From NCBI RefSeq assembly GCF_905171775.1, contig NC_053489.1, positions 333,904,089 to 333,968,088 on the forward strand: a stretch of 64,000 bases of DNA. The letters run 5' to 3'. Under the pieces are notes generated by a model. The model had not been told where the DNA came from. It searched no databases and worked only from the letters and a program-made list of their open reading frames with translations. This DNA is from Rana temporaria. Lineage: Eukaryota > Chordata > Amphibia > Anura > Ranidae. This document shows, piece after piece, positions 32,579 through 44,198 of this stretch (position 1 is its first letter; each line of letters starts with the position of its first letter). The position numbers and the translations under genes are program-made.

Positions 32579-33081
32579 AGCGGGGGTTCACCCTATCGAC
32601 AGGAAAAAAAAAAAAAAATTTTCTTTTACCTTTAAATCAGGCACTGTAGCGCGAGCTACAGTATGCCTGTCCCGAATTTTTTCCCCCCATACTCACCTTG
32701 TAGTCGTCCATCGAAGATACCGGGGAATGGGCGTGCCTCTGGAGACGGAGGATGATTGACGGCCGGCTCTGGCGCGTCACGCTTCTCCGGAAATAGCCGA
32801 AATAGGCTTGGTCTTCACGACGCGTGCGCATAGCCTGTGCGCACGCGCCGTGAAGAGCCGAGACCTACTCCGGCTGTCTTCGGGGAGAGTGACGTGCCAG
32901 GGCCGGCCGTCAATCATCCTCCCTCTCCATAGGCACGCCCATTCCCCGCGGGAGCCGAAATCTACGATGGACGACTACGAGGTGAGTACGGGGTTAAAAA
33001 AATCGGGACAGGCATACTGTAGCTCGCGCTACAATGCCTGTCTCGATGGTAACATCATGTGGGTCAGGGTGAACTACAGCT
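32579..33081. mobile_element. hairpin TTAA MITE
   Basis: AGCGGGGGTTCACCC at the left, GGGTGAACTACAGCT at the right, TTAA at 32575-32578 and 33082-33085. Long arms mirror each other (GTCCATCG, ATTGACGGCCGG, CGCGTGCGCATAGCC) around a centre near 32835. Close relative of 42582-43085. Confidence 0.82.
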
Positions 33082-33085
33082 TTAA

Positions 33086-33539
33086 TGCATTCTATGCATT
33101 AGGGAGAAAAACCTTCTTACCTGAACAAGTTCGTTCCAGAAACAGGGACAAGCACAGCAGCTCCAGCTGCTCTCAGGTCCTCATTGGATATATTGATAGC
33201 AGCAGGAGCCATTGGCTCCCGTTGCTGTTAATAAAATCCAATGACACGGAAGTCGGGGCGGAGCCAAGTCCTGTTGTCTGTGTTAATGGACTCGGGAGCG
33301 CGCCCACACGGGTGCCCCCAAGGAAAGCGGCTCTCAGTGGAGGCACTCAAGAAGAGGAGTAGCCAGAAGTGCCGCTGGGGGACCCCAGAAGAGGAGGATC
33401 TGGGCCGCTCGGTGCAAAACCCTTGCACAGAGGAGTTAAGTATAACATGTTTGTTATTTAAAAAAAATCATGATAAATAAAACTACAATTCAGTTTATCA
33501 GGATTTGCACTAAACACATAAGTGTGAACCTAGGTTAAG
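33086..33539 (+). other. intron; probable third adjacent TTAA element
   Basis: TTAATGCATTCTATGCATTAGG at its start resembles the end of the element near 49430. A GC-rich middle contains short ORFs with no similarity I recognise. The right border is not found. Confidence 0.35.
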
Positions 33540-33660
33540 TGCTAGTGTAGTATATAGACAGGCTAGGGTAGTATATAGACAGGCTAGTGTGGTATATAGA
33601 CAAGCTAGGGTAGTATATAGACAGGCTAGGGTATACAGACAGGCTAGGGTATATACAGTA
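33540..33660. repeat. short minisatellite, about 26-bp unit
   Basis: Four to five imperfect copies of a unit containing GCTAGGGTAGTATATAGACAG, decaying toward the right. Confidence 0.7.
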
Positions 33661-34879
33661 TAGCGTGTATAGCTGTGTAAATTCCAGTATATATACTATA
33701 GTTTGTAGACACTATAACTCTCACACAAACCAATTAATATAAACTTATTGGGATTTTTCTTTTGACCAAAGACGTGTAGCAGAATATATTTTGGCTTCAA
33801 TTAATAAAGTAATTAGATTTTCTTTTTTTTTTCATGGATAAATTTTATAACAGAAATGAGAAAATACAGTATTGTCCTTTTTCAAAATGTTGTCTTTTCA
33901 TTTACGTACAGTGTTGCATGATTGCGCATGCAACTATGTGTTTCACTCTGCCCCAGATGAAGCTCTGGGAGCGGAGTGAAACACGTTGGGGCCTGGCCTT
34001 GCTGGAGCTATGGTTGAGGCTGTTACACTTTCTTACATAGGGTTTGCAGAGATGTGCAGCTCATAAGGACATTTTCTTTCCTGTACATCACTATAGGGAT
34101 GGCATGCATTCCAGGAACTGGAAGCCGCCTTGTGCTCCAAACACCGGAACTCATCACTAGGCTCCACCCAGTCATGTGATCCAGTCAGCAAATCAGGTTA
34201 CACAATTGTGACCAGGTCCTGTATACTATGGAGATAAGTGCATTCCAGAAACCAGATGCAACCATAATCTTGCATTCCAATTTCAAGGAATCATTGCTAA
34301 GCTCCACCTATTCACCTGACCTGGCCCATTTTGCCAATGTGATCTGGATTGTCATGGGAATCTTTGTTTCTGATACTAGCTTGTCATCTGCAATCTAGTG
34401 TTGTGTTACACTGCAAGAAAATGACATACACCTAAAAACATATATAAACATGTATAAATAATTGAACAACAAGCATGTACAATATATGTTTGTTCCTAAA
34501 GTGGGTTAGGGTGACAAATAATGAATCAATAGGCAGACAGGGGAAGATAAGTCACTATGGTGTTGAGGCTCTGTGGAGCCACCATCTGCAGTGTATGAAA
34601 ACAATAGGATTATTTTTGTAGTAAAAACTGATTTCTATTACCTCCATGTGTAAAGGTTGACACATGATCCACCACCATACCTCTAAGATAATGAGTCTTA
34701 TGTTGTGCCTGTACAAAATGTACGGCTACTGGTTTGTCAGGAATGGTAGGTTTCTGCAGGCTGTGGATGCCAAGGCCCACCTGATGTAATTGCAATGTTT
34801 CTGAAACCGACATTTAAAGCGACAGAGAGTCTTTCTAAGTTCACAAGGGAGTTTTTCAGGGTATAGATGCAGTAATCGG
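33661..34879 (+). other. intron; relic of TTAACCACTT interior, otherwise unassigned
   Basis: About 33700-33800 matches the CACTATAACTCTCACACAAACC / GACCAAAGACGTGTAGCAG interior of the TTAACCACTT family. At 33953-33991 lies GATGAAGCTCTGGGAG...GAAACACGTTGGGG, a motif style also seen at about 48220. The rest is unassigned. Confidence 0.35.
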
Positions 34880-35879
34880 TATTACAATTAAGGTATCCCA
34901 TATGGTTCAATAGTAAGTTGGCCCACCCTTTGCAGCTATAACAACTTCAACTCTTGTGGGAAGGCTGTCCACTAGGTTTAGGAGTGTGTCTTTGGGAATG
35001 TTTGACCATTCTTCTTAAATCGCATTTGTGAGGTCAGGCATTGTTGTTGGACGAGAAGTCCTGGCTTGCAGTCTCCGCTCTAATTCATCCCAAAGGTGTT
35101 CTGTTGGGTTGAGATCAGGACTCTGTGCAGACCAGTCAAGTTTCTTCACCCCAAACTCACTCATCCATGTCTTTATGGACCTTGCTTTGTCATGTTGGAA
35201 CAGGAAGGGACCATCCCCAAACTGTTCCTACAAAATTGGGAGCATGAAATTGTCCAAAATGTCTTGGTATGCCGACGACCTTAAGAGTCAGGGCCGGTCC
35301 GAGGCGGGGTGCACGGGGTGCACTGCACCCAGGCGCCACAGGGGAGGGGGCGCCAAAGGAGCACCGTTGGTCCCGAGTGTGTTGCCAACGAGTTGGCTGC
35401 CGCAGCGCCGCTGGTGGTAAATAGCGCTGCTGAGCGGCGTGCCAATCGATGTGTCGTGCTAGCTAGGCAAGTCACGAGCGGCGAGCGCATGTCAGTGAGG
35501 GCGCGGTGACCCACCCGCAGCAGTGGCTACATCTCCTGCGCCCACTGTATTCCGAGAAGAGGAGGTGAGTTAAGTCCGCCCCACCTCCTCCCCATGTACC
35601 CCCTTGTGCCCGCCCACAACCCCTTGTGCAGCCAATCTGTGCCTGGGAAGGGGTGTGGGCGGGAGATTTCAAAGCAGCCAGCGACATTGATGTGGTGTCG
35701 CTGGACATGTCTCCTCCAGGCTCCAGCATCAGCAGTCAGCAGGAGGACGAGGACGAGTGGGAGGCGCGCCGCGTCGCGCAAGCTGCCAGGGAGCTGCTGC
35801 AAGAAGCAGCAGAGCACCTCCCGGAACAAGAAGGTACTTGGCATCCGACACAAACACAGACCTATCTTCCTATCCCTCT

Positions 35880-36600
35880 CTCTCCCAGCCATCCTCTCTC
35901 TCTCTTAGCCTCACCTCTCTCTCTCAGCCCCACATCTCTCTCAAATCCACCTTCTGACCACTACCCTCTCTCTCAGCCCAAGCACTCTCACTCAGCCCCC
36001 CTCTCTGTCCACTATCCTCTCTCTGAGCCCCTTTCTCACTCACCCTCCCTCCCTCCCTCTCTTTCCACTACCCTCTCTTAGCCCCCCTCTCTCTCAGCCC
36101 CCCTCTCTGTCCACTACCCTCTCTCTTTCTCTGCCTCATCTCTCTCTCTCTGCCTCATCTCACGCTCTCTCTCTCTGCCTCATCTCACGCTCTCTCTCTC
36201 TGCCTCATCTCACGCTCTCTCTCTCTCTCTCTGCCTCATCTCACGCTCTCTCTCTCTCTCTCTGCCTCATCTCACGCTCTCTCTCTGCCTCATCTCGCGC
36301 GCTCTCTCTCTCTCTGCCTCATCTCGCGCGCTCTCTCTCTCTGCCTCATCTCGCGCGCTCTCTCTCTCTGCCTCATCTCGCGCGCTCTCTCTCTCTCTCT
36401 GCCTCATCTCGCACGCTCTCTCTCTCTCTGCCTCATCTCGCACGCTCTCTCTCTCTCTGCCTCATCTCGCGCTCTCTCTCTGCCTCATCTCGCGCTCTCT
36501 CTCTGCCTCATCTCGCGCTCTCTCTCTCTCTCTGCCTCATCTCGCTCTCTGCCTCATCTCGCTCTCTCTCTCTCTCCCTCACCTCTCTCTCTCTCTCTCA
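35880..36600. repeat. CT-rich minisatellite, first block
   Basis: Starts as scattered CTCTCTCAGCCC, then becomes regular units of (CT)n followed by GCCTCATCTCGCG. Variation is mainly in the number of CT dinucleotides. Confidence 0.9.
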
Positions 36601-37085
36601 AATTCAAATTCAAATTCAAATTCAAATTCAAATAAGCTTTATTGGCAGGACCAAATACATATTAGCATTGCCAAAGCAAGGAAAAGGGGAAGGGGGTAAT
36701 ATAAAGGGGAAGGGGGTAATATAAAGGGGAAGGGGGTAATATAAAGGGGAAGGGGGTAATATAAAGGGGAAGGGGGGGTAATATAAAGGGGAATGTCTCT
36801 CATATCCCTCTCAGTCTGTGACACGCGGTCACATATTGGGCAGCTATCTTCACAATTGGCTCCTCTTCTCCCAGTAGAATTTGGAGTTTCCTCTTCTCTT
36901 CTGTAGAATTGAAGTCCGGGATGAGAGCGGAGAGTCTCTGGAAGTGAGTGTCCCTCACTGATGAGTACTTGGGGCAATGTAGCAGGAAGTGTTCCTCATC
37001 CTCCGGGACCCCCTGGTCACATTGCTGGCACAGTCTCCCCTCCCTGGGCTTGTAGGTCTGTCTGTGCCGTCCTAATTCCATTTCC
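36600..37085 (-). pseudogene. LINE 3' fragment inside CT array
   Basis: Minus-strand translation contains RQTYKPREGRLCQQC, then DQGVPEDEEHFLLHCPKYSS: the C-terminal zinc-binding-like C...C...H...C segment found after the reverse transcriptase of many fish and amphibian non-LTR elements. The minus-strand 3' end carries a TTGAAT-type simple-repeat tail (36600-36632). A 20-bp GGGGAAGGGGGTAATATAAA unit is repeated about six times at 36685-36790. Confidence 0.7.
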
Positions 37086-39110
37086 TCTCTCTCCCTCACC
37101 TCTCTCTTTGCCTCACACCTCTCTCTCTGCCTTACACCTCTCTCTCTGCCTCACACCTCTCTCTCTCTGCCTCACACCTCTCTCTCTGCCTCACACCTCT
37201 CTCTGCCTCACCTCTCTCTCACCTCTCTCTGCCTCACACCTCTCTCTCCCTCTCTCTCTGCCTCACACCTCTCTCTCTCTGCCTCACCTCTCTCTCTCTC
37301 TCCCTCACCTCTCTCTCTCTGCCTTGCCTCTCTCTCTGCCTTGCCTCTCTCTCTGCCTCGCCTCTCTCTCTCTGCCTCACCTCTCTCTCTCTCTGCCTCA
37401 CCCCCCTCTCTCTCTCTCTCTGCCTCACCCCTCTCTCTCTCTGCCTCACCTCTCTCTCTGCCTCACCTCTCTCTCTGCCTCACCTCTCTCTCTCTCTGCC
37501 TCACCTCTCTCTCTGCCTCTCCTCTCTCTCTGCCTCACCCCTCTCTCTCTCTCTCTCTGCCTCACCTCTCTCTCTCTCTCACCTCTCTCTCTCTCTCTGC
37601 CTCACCTCTCTCTCTCTCTCTGCCTCACCTCTCTCTCTGCCTCACCCCTCTCTCTCTCTCTCTCTCTCTCTGCCTCACCCCTCTCTCTCTCTCTCTGCCT
37701 CACCTCTCTCTCTCTGCCTTGCCTCTCTCTCTGCCTTGCCTCTCTCTCTGCCTCGCCTCTCTCTCTCTCTCTCTCTCACCTCTCTCTCTCTCTCTGCCTC
37801 ACCTCTCTCTCTCTCTCTGCCTCACCTCTCTCTCTCTGCCTCACCTCTCTCTCTCTCTCTGCCTCACCTCTCTCTCTCTCTGCCTCACCTCTCTCTCTCT
37901 CTCTGCCTTGCCTCTCTCTCTCTGCCTTGCCTCTCTCTCTCTGCCTTGCCTCTCTCTCTGCCTTGCCTCTCTCTCTCTGCCTCACCTCTCTCTCTCTCTG
38001 CCTCACCTCTCTCTCTCTCTCTGCCTCACCTCTCTCTCTGCCTCACCCCTCGCTCTCTCTCTCTCTCTCTCTGCCTCACCTCTCTCTCTGCCTCACCTCT
38101 CTCTCTCTGCCTCACCTCTCTCGCTCTCTCTCTCTGCCTCACCTCTCTCGCTCTCTCTCTCTGCCTCACCTCTCTCTCTCTCTCTGCCTCACCTCTCTCT
38201 CTCTCTCTCTCTCTGCCTCACCTCTCTCTCTGCCTCACCTCTCTCTCTGCCTCACCTCTCTCTCTGCCTCACCCCTCTCTCTCTCTCTGCCTCACCTCTC
38301 TCTCTTTCTCTCTCTGCCTCACCTCTCTCTCTCTCTGCCTCACCTCTCTCGCTCTCTCTCTCTCTCTGCCTCACCTCTCTCTCTGCCTCACCTCTCTCTC
38401 TGCCTCACCCCTCTCTCTCTGCCTCACCCCTCTCTCTCTCTCTCTCTCTCTGCCTCACCTCTCTCTCTGCCTCACCTCTCTCTCTCTCACCTCTCTCTCT
38501 CTCTCTCTCTCTGCCTCACCTCTCTCTCTCTCTCTCTGCCTCACCTCTCTCTCTCTCTCTGCCTCACCTCTCTCTCTGCCTCACCTCTCTCTCTCTCTCT
38601 CTCTCTGCCTCACCTCTCTCTCTCTCTCTCTCTGCCTCACCTCTCTCTCTCTGCCTCACCTCTCTCTCTCTCTGCCTCACCTCTCTCTCTCTCTGCCTCA
38701 CCTCTATCTCTCTCTCTCTCTCTCTCTCTGCCTCACCTCTCTCTCTCTCTGCCTCACCTCTCTCTCTCTGCCTCACCTCTCTCTCTCTCTCTCTGCCTCA
38801 CCCCTCTCTCTCTCTCTCTCTGCCTCACCTCTCTCTGCCTCACCTCTCTCTCTCTCTGCCTCACCTCTCTCTCTCTCTTTCTCTCTGCCTCACCTCTCTC
38901 TCTCTCTCTCTCTGCCTCACCTCTCTCTCTCTCTCTCTGCCTCACCTCTCTCTCTCTCTCTGCCTCACCTCTCTCTCTCTCTCTCTGCCTCACCTCTCTC
39001 TCTCTCTCTGCCTCACCTCTCTCTCTCTCTCTCTCTGCCTCACCTCTCTCTCTCTCTGCCTCACCTCTCTCTCTCTCTCTCTGCCTCACCTCTCTCTCTC
39101 TCTCTGCCTC

Positions 39111-39150
<40 letters not shown>

Positions 39151-39425
39151 CACCTCTATCTCTCTCTCTCTCTGCCTCACCCCTCTCTCTCTCTCTGCCT
39201 CACCTCTCTCTCTCTGCCTCACCCCTCTCTCTCTCTGCCTCACCTCTCTCTCTCTGCCTCACCCCTCTCTCTCTCTCTCTTTCTCTCTGCCTCACCTCTC
39301 TCTCTCTCTCTTTCTCTCTGCCTCACCTCTCTCTCTCTCTCTCTCTGCCTCACCTCTCTCTCACCTCTCTCTCTCTGCCTCACCTCTCTCTCTCTCTCTG
39401 CCTCATCTCTCTCTCTCTCTCTCTG
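37086..39425. repeat. CT-rich minisatellite, second block
   Basis: About 2.3 kb of units consisting of (CT)4-13 followed by GCCTCAC, with variants GCCTTGC and GCCTCGC locally clustered. Long open frames on both strands (Leu/Ser/Pro/His on one, Arg/Glu/Gln on the other) are products of the repeat period and not genes. The pyrimidine/purine strand asymmetry is extreme. Confidence 0.95.
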
Positions 39426-40215
39426 CATTGTGTAGAGGGGTATCCAGGGGTGTAATCAGGGTAGTGGTATATGTGATCAGAGTGGGGGGCACTGGTAGGC
39501 TGCATTTTGTGGCCACTGGTAAGGCTACAATTGGTGACCACTGGTAAGGCTGCATTTGATGGGCACTGGTAAGACTATAATTGGTGAGCACTGGTAAGGC
39601 TGCATTTGATGGGTACTGGTGAGGCTACACTGATCTCTTGTACCATGTCTGCAGTCTCTGACTATCTCCTTTGGGGGCTCTTTATAAACAGACTCTTTAA
39701 CAGAGGCCCTTTCTGTGTCCATTAGAGAGACCCCCCTCCAGGTCCAATTAGAGTACTCTGCTTCTCTTCCTGTATTTTGTTTATTGTTAAGAGTTCGTGG
39801 GAGGACCCCAGGGTAACGATAACTCCTTAGGGGGAGCATTTCTGTGTTTGAAGCGTTGCCATAGAAACATTTGTAAAGGGGGAGGAGTTATTAAGGTGAC
39901 CACGCCCTTGTAGGGGCGCCAGAAATATTTCTGCACCCAGGCGCATGTGACCCTAGGATCGGCCCTGTTAAGAGTTCCCTTCACTGGAATTAAGGAGCCA
40001 AGCCCAGCTCCTGAAACACAGCCTCACACCATTATCATCCCTCCACCACATGATTTGGACCAGTGCACAAAGCAAGGTTCATAAAGACAAGGATGAGCGA
40101 GTTTGGGGTGAGGAACTTGACTGTCCTGACCTCAACCCGATAGAACACCTTTGGGATGAATTAGAACAGAGACTGTTAAGCCACAGCCTGATTAGAGAGG
40201 TCTGTCCCCTGCCGG

Positions 40216-40990
40216 CATGCTCCATAGAAAGGCATTTGTTCACTGTTTGGAAGAGTGGTCTCTCTGATTCCTCCTGAGTTAAAATGTTAAACTCTAGATT
40301 AATCAAAACTAATTCAACCTGCTGATTGGAGAGCTCTAGCTCTGACATAGCAGGGTGTGTGTTGGACTTCTGCAGAGAGACCACTGCTTCCATACAAAGA
40401 GCAGGAATCCTTCTGGGGATAAGCTTCATTCCTCAGGTTGAGGCTGTTTTTTTTAAAGCCTATGTGCACCAGAAGATTACAGTGGAATAGGGTGGGGGGG
40501 GGGGACGTGATTGGAGGAGGATTTCTACTAACATCAAAGGTATCGACCTTGCTGTTTTTTCTGCTTTTGTTTTGACTGTACTTGCACACTTGGAGTGTAT
40601 TCATGGGCTTTAACATTTTGTACCTATGCCCTTTATGCACTGTTTGATTTAATGATAATTATTCCAAACCATGTGTTTAGCTGTCCAAAAAATACAATGG
40701 GAGCTGTACATTTGACACCCTGCCACCGTTCTGGTGGCTTGTGATGACTCTGCAGTTAGAACAAGAATTGGGGCTGATCATTCATTGTGTTCACTTCAAA
40801 CATCCAGTCATTTGAAAAATAAGCTGTGTGTTTTCTATTTCTCTAGTTAAATTGTTCTGCCATTAAAAGGTATAGGCTTGTTTTGCTTTTTAAACAATGC
40901 TTCTAATTTAATTGATAAATCAAGGTACCAGAAAGCTTGATGCTGGCCATACATTATACAGTTTTCTTAAAGTTTTTTTAACGTTTTTTA
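40216..40990 (+). other. intron sequence, nothing firmly recognised
   Basis: AT-rich intron. A GCTGGCCATACATTATACA tract at about 40943 looks like one end of a foldback element whose other end may be TCTATGGCCAGCTTTAG near 42175, enclosing the hAT that follows. Confidence 0.4.
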
Positions 40991-41777
40991 TAGGGCTGTG
41001 CAAATTAACTTTTAATTAATCGATTAATCTTTAATTTTTTTGATCGATCAAAATCTTTTTGATCGATTAAAATTCTTTTGATTGGTACTCACCTCTCCGC
41101 TGGCTTCTGGGCCTTCAGGGAGTTCCGTCGGAGATCCAGTGACGTCACGGACACCGGCGGGGCTTACCGTGTCCATCTAAAGGGCTCCTTTGCTGTGCCT
41201 TCATATCTGCATGCCGGCGGGACCTTACTATCTGCCACACGCAAGGGCTGTTACACTTCCCTCTATCACTTCCCTCTATCAACCTGGGATTCTACAACCA
41301 TCCACTGGGAGTTGTGATAGTTCCCTTCACGGGACATCTACATGCCGACAGACTGATGTTAACCTCTCCTCATCTGGATTCAGCAGTGGCATCATTGTAC
41401 ACATTTTTATACCAGTATCATACTTAGCTACATGTTTTTATGACTGCTTTTGGTACCGTTTGGTATTACTCGCACCATTTTTACAGTTTATGTAGCTACA
41501 TCGAATTTATCTCCAGTGCAATATTTATTTGGTTACCTACTTGAAGACTATAAAAGTTTTAATGCTATTCCCATCGAACGCTGCCTTTGTGTGTTTTGTG
41601 TATCCTGCTATCCATTTTCCAGTGGTTGGTAGCTGCATTGGGAATCAACCTGCAAGGAGATCAGCTAAAAGTAGTTGGATCTGTATGTGCATTATAATTA
41701 ATCGAAATTAGTTGATTAATCGATTAAAAAAAAAAACGATTAATCGAACTGAAACATTTTGATCAGTAACAGCCCTA
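40991..41777. mobile_element. hAT MITE with GTTTTTTA duplication
   Basis: TAGGGCTGTGCAAATTAA at the left and AACAGCCCTA at the right. Perfect 8-bp duplication GTTTTTTA at 40983-40990 and 41778-41785. Sub-terminal AATCGATTAATC text is mirrored at both ends. 787 bp, no transposase. Confidence 0.88.
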
Positions 41778-41785
41778 GTTTTTTA

Positions 41786-42332
41786 AACTTTGCAGCACTT
41801 TAAAACCTTTTTCGGCTGATAGCGGGGGTTAAGGGGACCTCCTGCTAGTGGCCAAAAAGCACCGCTAAAACTACGGTAAAGCACCGCTAAAAACAGCGGT
41901 GCTTTACCACAAATGCCCCAGTGTGAAAGGGCTCTAAGAAAATACTCACTAGAAGGGTTTGTGAAAAAAAAGCTTATACTCAAAAAAGTTCGAAAGAGCT
42001 CAAGAAAAACACGAGAGAGCACAAAAAAGAACAAGCTTCTTCAAGCTTTAATAATAGGCAGAAATAAAAGCTCAATGCCTGTAAAAAGCAGCTTTTGTTT
42101 TAGCTGCAGTGTGCATGAGCTCATAGATGGATTGAAATTCAGCTGGTCCCTGCTGAATCGGCTGAATTTCAATCCATCTATGGCCAGCTTTAGTTTAGTA
42201 GCTGGCTGCTAAGCAAGTATGTAAGAATACATTGGCGCAAAGATTAGCAAATAGAATTGCTGCAGATAAAGTACAAATAAGTTTGCACTGACATCCATTA
42301 AATTAAACTCTTTGTATTTTATTCTTTCTCAG
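41786..42332 (+). other. intron; foldback remnants
   Basis: Short inverted pairs, for example TAGATGGATTGAAATTCAGC against GCTGAATTTCAATCCATCTA (42124-42180). Otherwise unassigned up to the exon acceptor. Confidence 0.4.
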
Positions 42333-42408
42333 GTGTCTGGTTTTTCACTACATTCTTATCATGCGCAGTCACTGTGTCATATATCTTTCACATTTTAGTT
42401 TGCTACAG
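42333..42408 (+). CDS. STRA6-family exon 9 of window
   Basis: 76 bp. Acceptor TTTCTCAG, donor ACAG/GTAAGA. Completes a Gly codon and encodes VWFFTTFLSCAVTVSYIFHI, then LVCY and a split Arg: a single hydrophobic membrane span. Confidence 0.83.
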
Positions 42409-42569
42409 GTAAGACCCTGATGTTCAGAAACGTATTCTTAATTCTATATGTTGCGCTTTCCTGTTTAATTTGATCTTAATTGGTTTACTCAAGCTTAAAA
42501 CATGATAACAATGTGTAAAGAACCGCGCTAGAGAATAATCTAACATAAAAAATATATAGGCCCAGATTC

Positions 42570-44198
42570 TTAACCACTTAAAGCGGGGGTTCACCCTGTT
42601 AAAAAAAAAAAAAAAGTTTTTTTTTATTAGACCATTAAATTCGGCATCGTAGCGCGAGCTACGGTATGCCGGTCTTACATTTTTTATCCCCGTACTCACC
42701 GTGCTATCGATGATTGAAGAATCCGGGGAATGGGCGTTCCTATGGTGAGAGAAGGTGATTGACGGCCGGCCCTGGCACGTCACGCTTCTCCGGAAATAGC
42801 CGAAATAGGCTTGGCTATTCACGGCGCCTGCGCATAGCCTGTGCGCAGGCGTCGTGAATAGCCGAGACCTACTCCGGCTGTCTTCGGGGAGCGTGACGTG
42901 CCAGAGCCGGCCGTCAATCATCCTCCCTCTCCATAGGCACGCCCATTCCCCGCGGGAGTCGGATTCTTCAATCAACGATACCACAGTGAGTACGGGGATT
43001 AAAAATTTAAGACCGGCATACCGTAGCTCGCGCTACGATGCCGAATTTAATGGTCTAATGATGGAAAGGAGGGTGAACTACCGCTTTAAAGACCTCAGGT
43101 GTTTTTCAGATTTGGTGTTTGCAAGACTAAAACATTTTTTTCTGCTAGAAAATTACTTAAAACCCCCAAACATTATATATTTTTTTTTTCTAACACCCTA
43201 GAGAATAAAATGGCGGTCATTGCAATACTTTTTGTCACACCGTATTTGCGCAGCAGTCTTACAAGCGCACTTTTTTTGGAAAAAATTCACTTTTTTGAAT
43301 TAAAAAATAAGACAACAATAAATTTGGCCCAATTTTTTTATATATTTTGAAAGATAATGTTACGCCGAGTAAAATGATACCCAACATGTCACGCTTTAAA
43401 ATTGCGCCCGCTCGTGGCATGGCGTCAAACTTTTACCCTTAAAAATCTAGATAGGCGACGTTTAAAAAATTCTATAAGTTGCATTTTTTGAGCTACAGAG
43501 TAGCTCTAGGGCTATAATTATTGCTCTCGCTCTAACGATCGCGGCGATACCTCACTTGTGTGATTTGAACACCGTTTTCATATGCGGGCGCTACTCACGT
43601 ATGCGTTCGCTTCTGCGCGCGAGCTCGTCAGGACGGGGCGCTTTAAAAAAATTTTTTTTTTGTTTTCTTGTAAACATCCCTTGTAATAGAAAAAAGCATG
43701 ACAGGTCCTCTTAAATATGAGATCTGGGGTCAAAAAGACCTCAGATCTCATATTTAGGCTTAAATGCAAAAAAAAAAGGAAAATTTGTCATTTAAAAAAA
43801 TGACAGAAAAAAAATTGTCTCTTTAAGAGGCTGGGCGGGACTGACGTTTTGACGTCACTTCCGCCCAGCAGAGCTATGAGGACGGGTGGGGGCCATCTTG
43901 CCCTCACTCAAGTCCTCACTCTCCTGGCGGCAGCATCGGATCTCCTCCGCCGCTACCGACGGCTCCGGTAAGCGGCGGAGGGCGCGGAAAAGCGGCGGGA
44001 GGGGGGGGGGGCCCCTCTCCCACCACCGATAACGGCGATCTCGCGGCGAATCCGCCGCGGAGACCGCCGTTATCATTTACACGGCCGCCAGCTGAAAACA
44101 TGGATATCTCAGTTGTGGCAGCAGCTGCTGCCGTTACTGAGATATCCATGTTTAAAAAGAGGACGTATATATACAGTGGGGGGTCCGTAAGTGGTTAA
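42570..44198. mobile_element. TTAACCACTT element variant
   Basis: TTAACCACTT at the left and AAGTGGTTAA at the right. The interior shares CAATACTTTTTGTCAC, GGCGATACCTCAC and ACGTATGCG blocks with the inverse-oriented copy at 16201-17312. A CpG-rich hairpin (GGCGGCAGCATCGG through CCGCCGTTATC) is at 43920-44090. Confidence 0.72.
42582..43085. mobile_element. hairpin TTAA MITE
   Basis: AGCGGGGGTTCACCC at the left, GGTGAACTACCGCT at the right, TTAA at 42578-42581 and 43086-43089. Arms mirror around about 42850 (GCCTGCGCATAGCC and GGCTATGCGCAGGC-like text). The minus ORF at 42424-42984 is a read through this arm, not a gene. Confidence 0.85.

Larger units (their letters stand above)
35289..39967. 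mobile_element. 4.7-kb hAT element with minisatellite cargo
   Basis: Perfect 8-bp duplication TTAAGAGT at 35281-35288 and 39968-39975. Termini CAGGGCCGGTCC and GGATCGGCCCTG are inverted repeats, and CTGCACCCAGGCGCC near the left recurs inverted near the right. Most of the interior is a CT-rich array (36100-39425) plus a LINE fragment. The short GC-rich ORFs at 35594-35908 show no transposase features, so it appears non-autonomous. Confidence 0.9.
34880..40215 (-). pseudogene. Tc1-like transposase relic split by a hAT
   Basis: Minus-strand translation of 34880-35280 gives the C-terminal part of a Tc1-type transposase (a LNPTEHLWDELERRL-like block, then a RVEVVIAAKGGPTY end). The upstream part resumes across the hAT insertion at 39968-40050. 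From about 40052 to 40215 the same coding text appears on the plus strand (DLNPIEHLWDELEQRL), so the relic is a partial inverted duplication. Stops and frame changes abound. Confidence 0.7.

Noticed and set aside
33834..34040. 68-codon ORF with a GAAACACGTTGGGG-type motif
   Set aside because: Looks like common repeat text; no protein similarity recognised.
35594..36081. Candidate transposase start in the 4.7-kb hAT
   Set aside because: No hAT dimerisation or catalytic motif is visible, and the frame dissolves into CT repeats.
36961..39547. Very long ORFs (up to 824 codons) rich in Leu/Ser/Pro/His, and Arg/Glu/Gln ORFs on the other strand
   Set aside because: They are translations of the CT-rich minisatellite; all frames stay open because of the repeat, and there is no non-repetitive protein segment.
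40690..40860. Possible extra STRA6-family exon with a TLPPFWWLVMTLQ reading
   Set aside because: No matching splice phase, and exons 8 and 9 already join seamlessly without it.
42424..42984. 186-codon minus-strand ORF
   Set aside because: It runs through one arm of a hairpin MITE and into intron, and related peptide text appears from the other arm and from other MITE copies.
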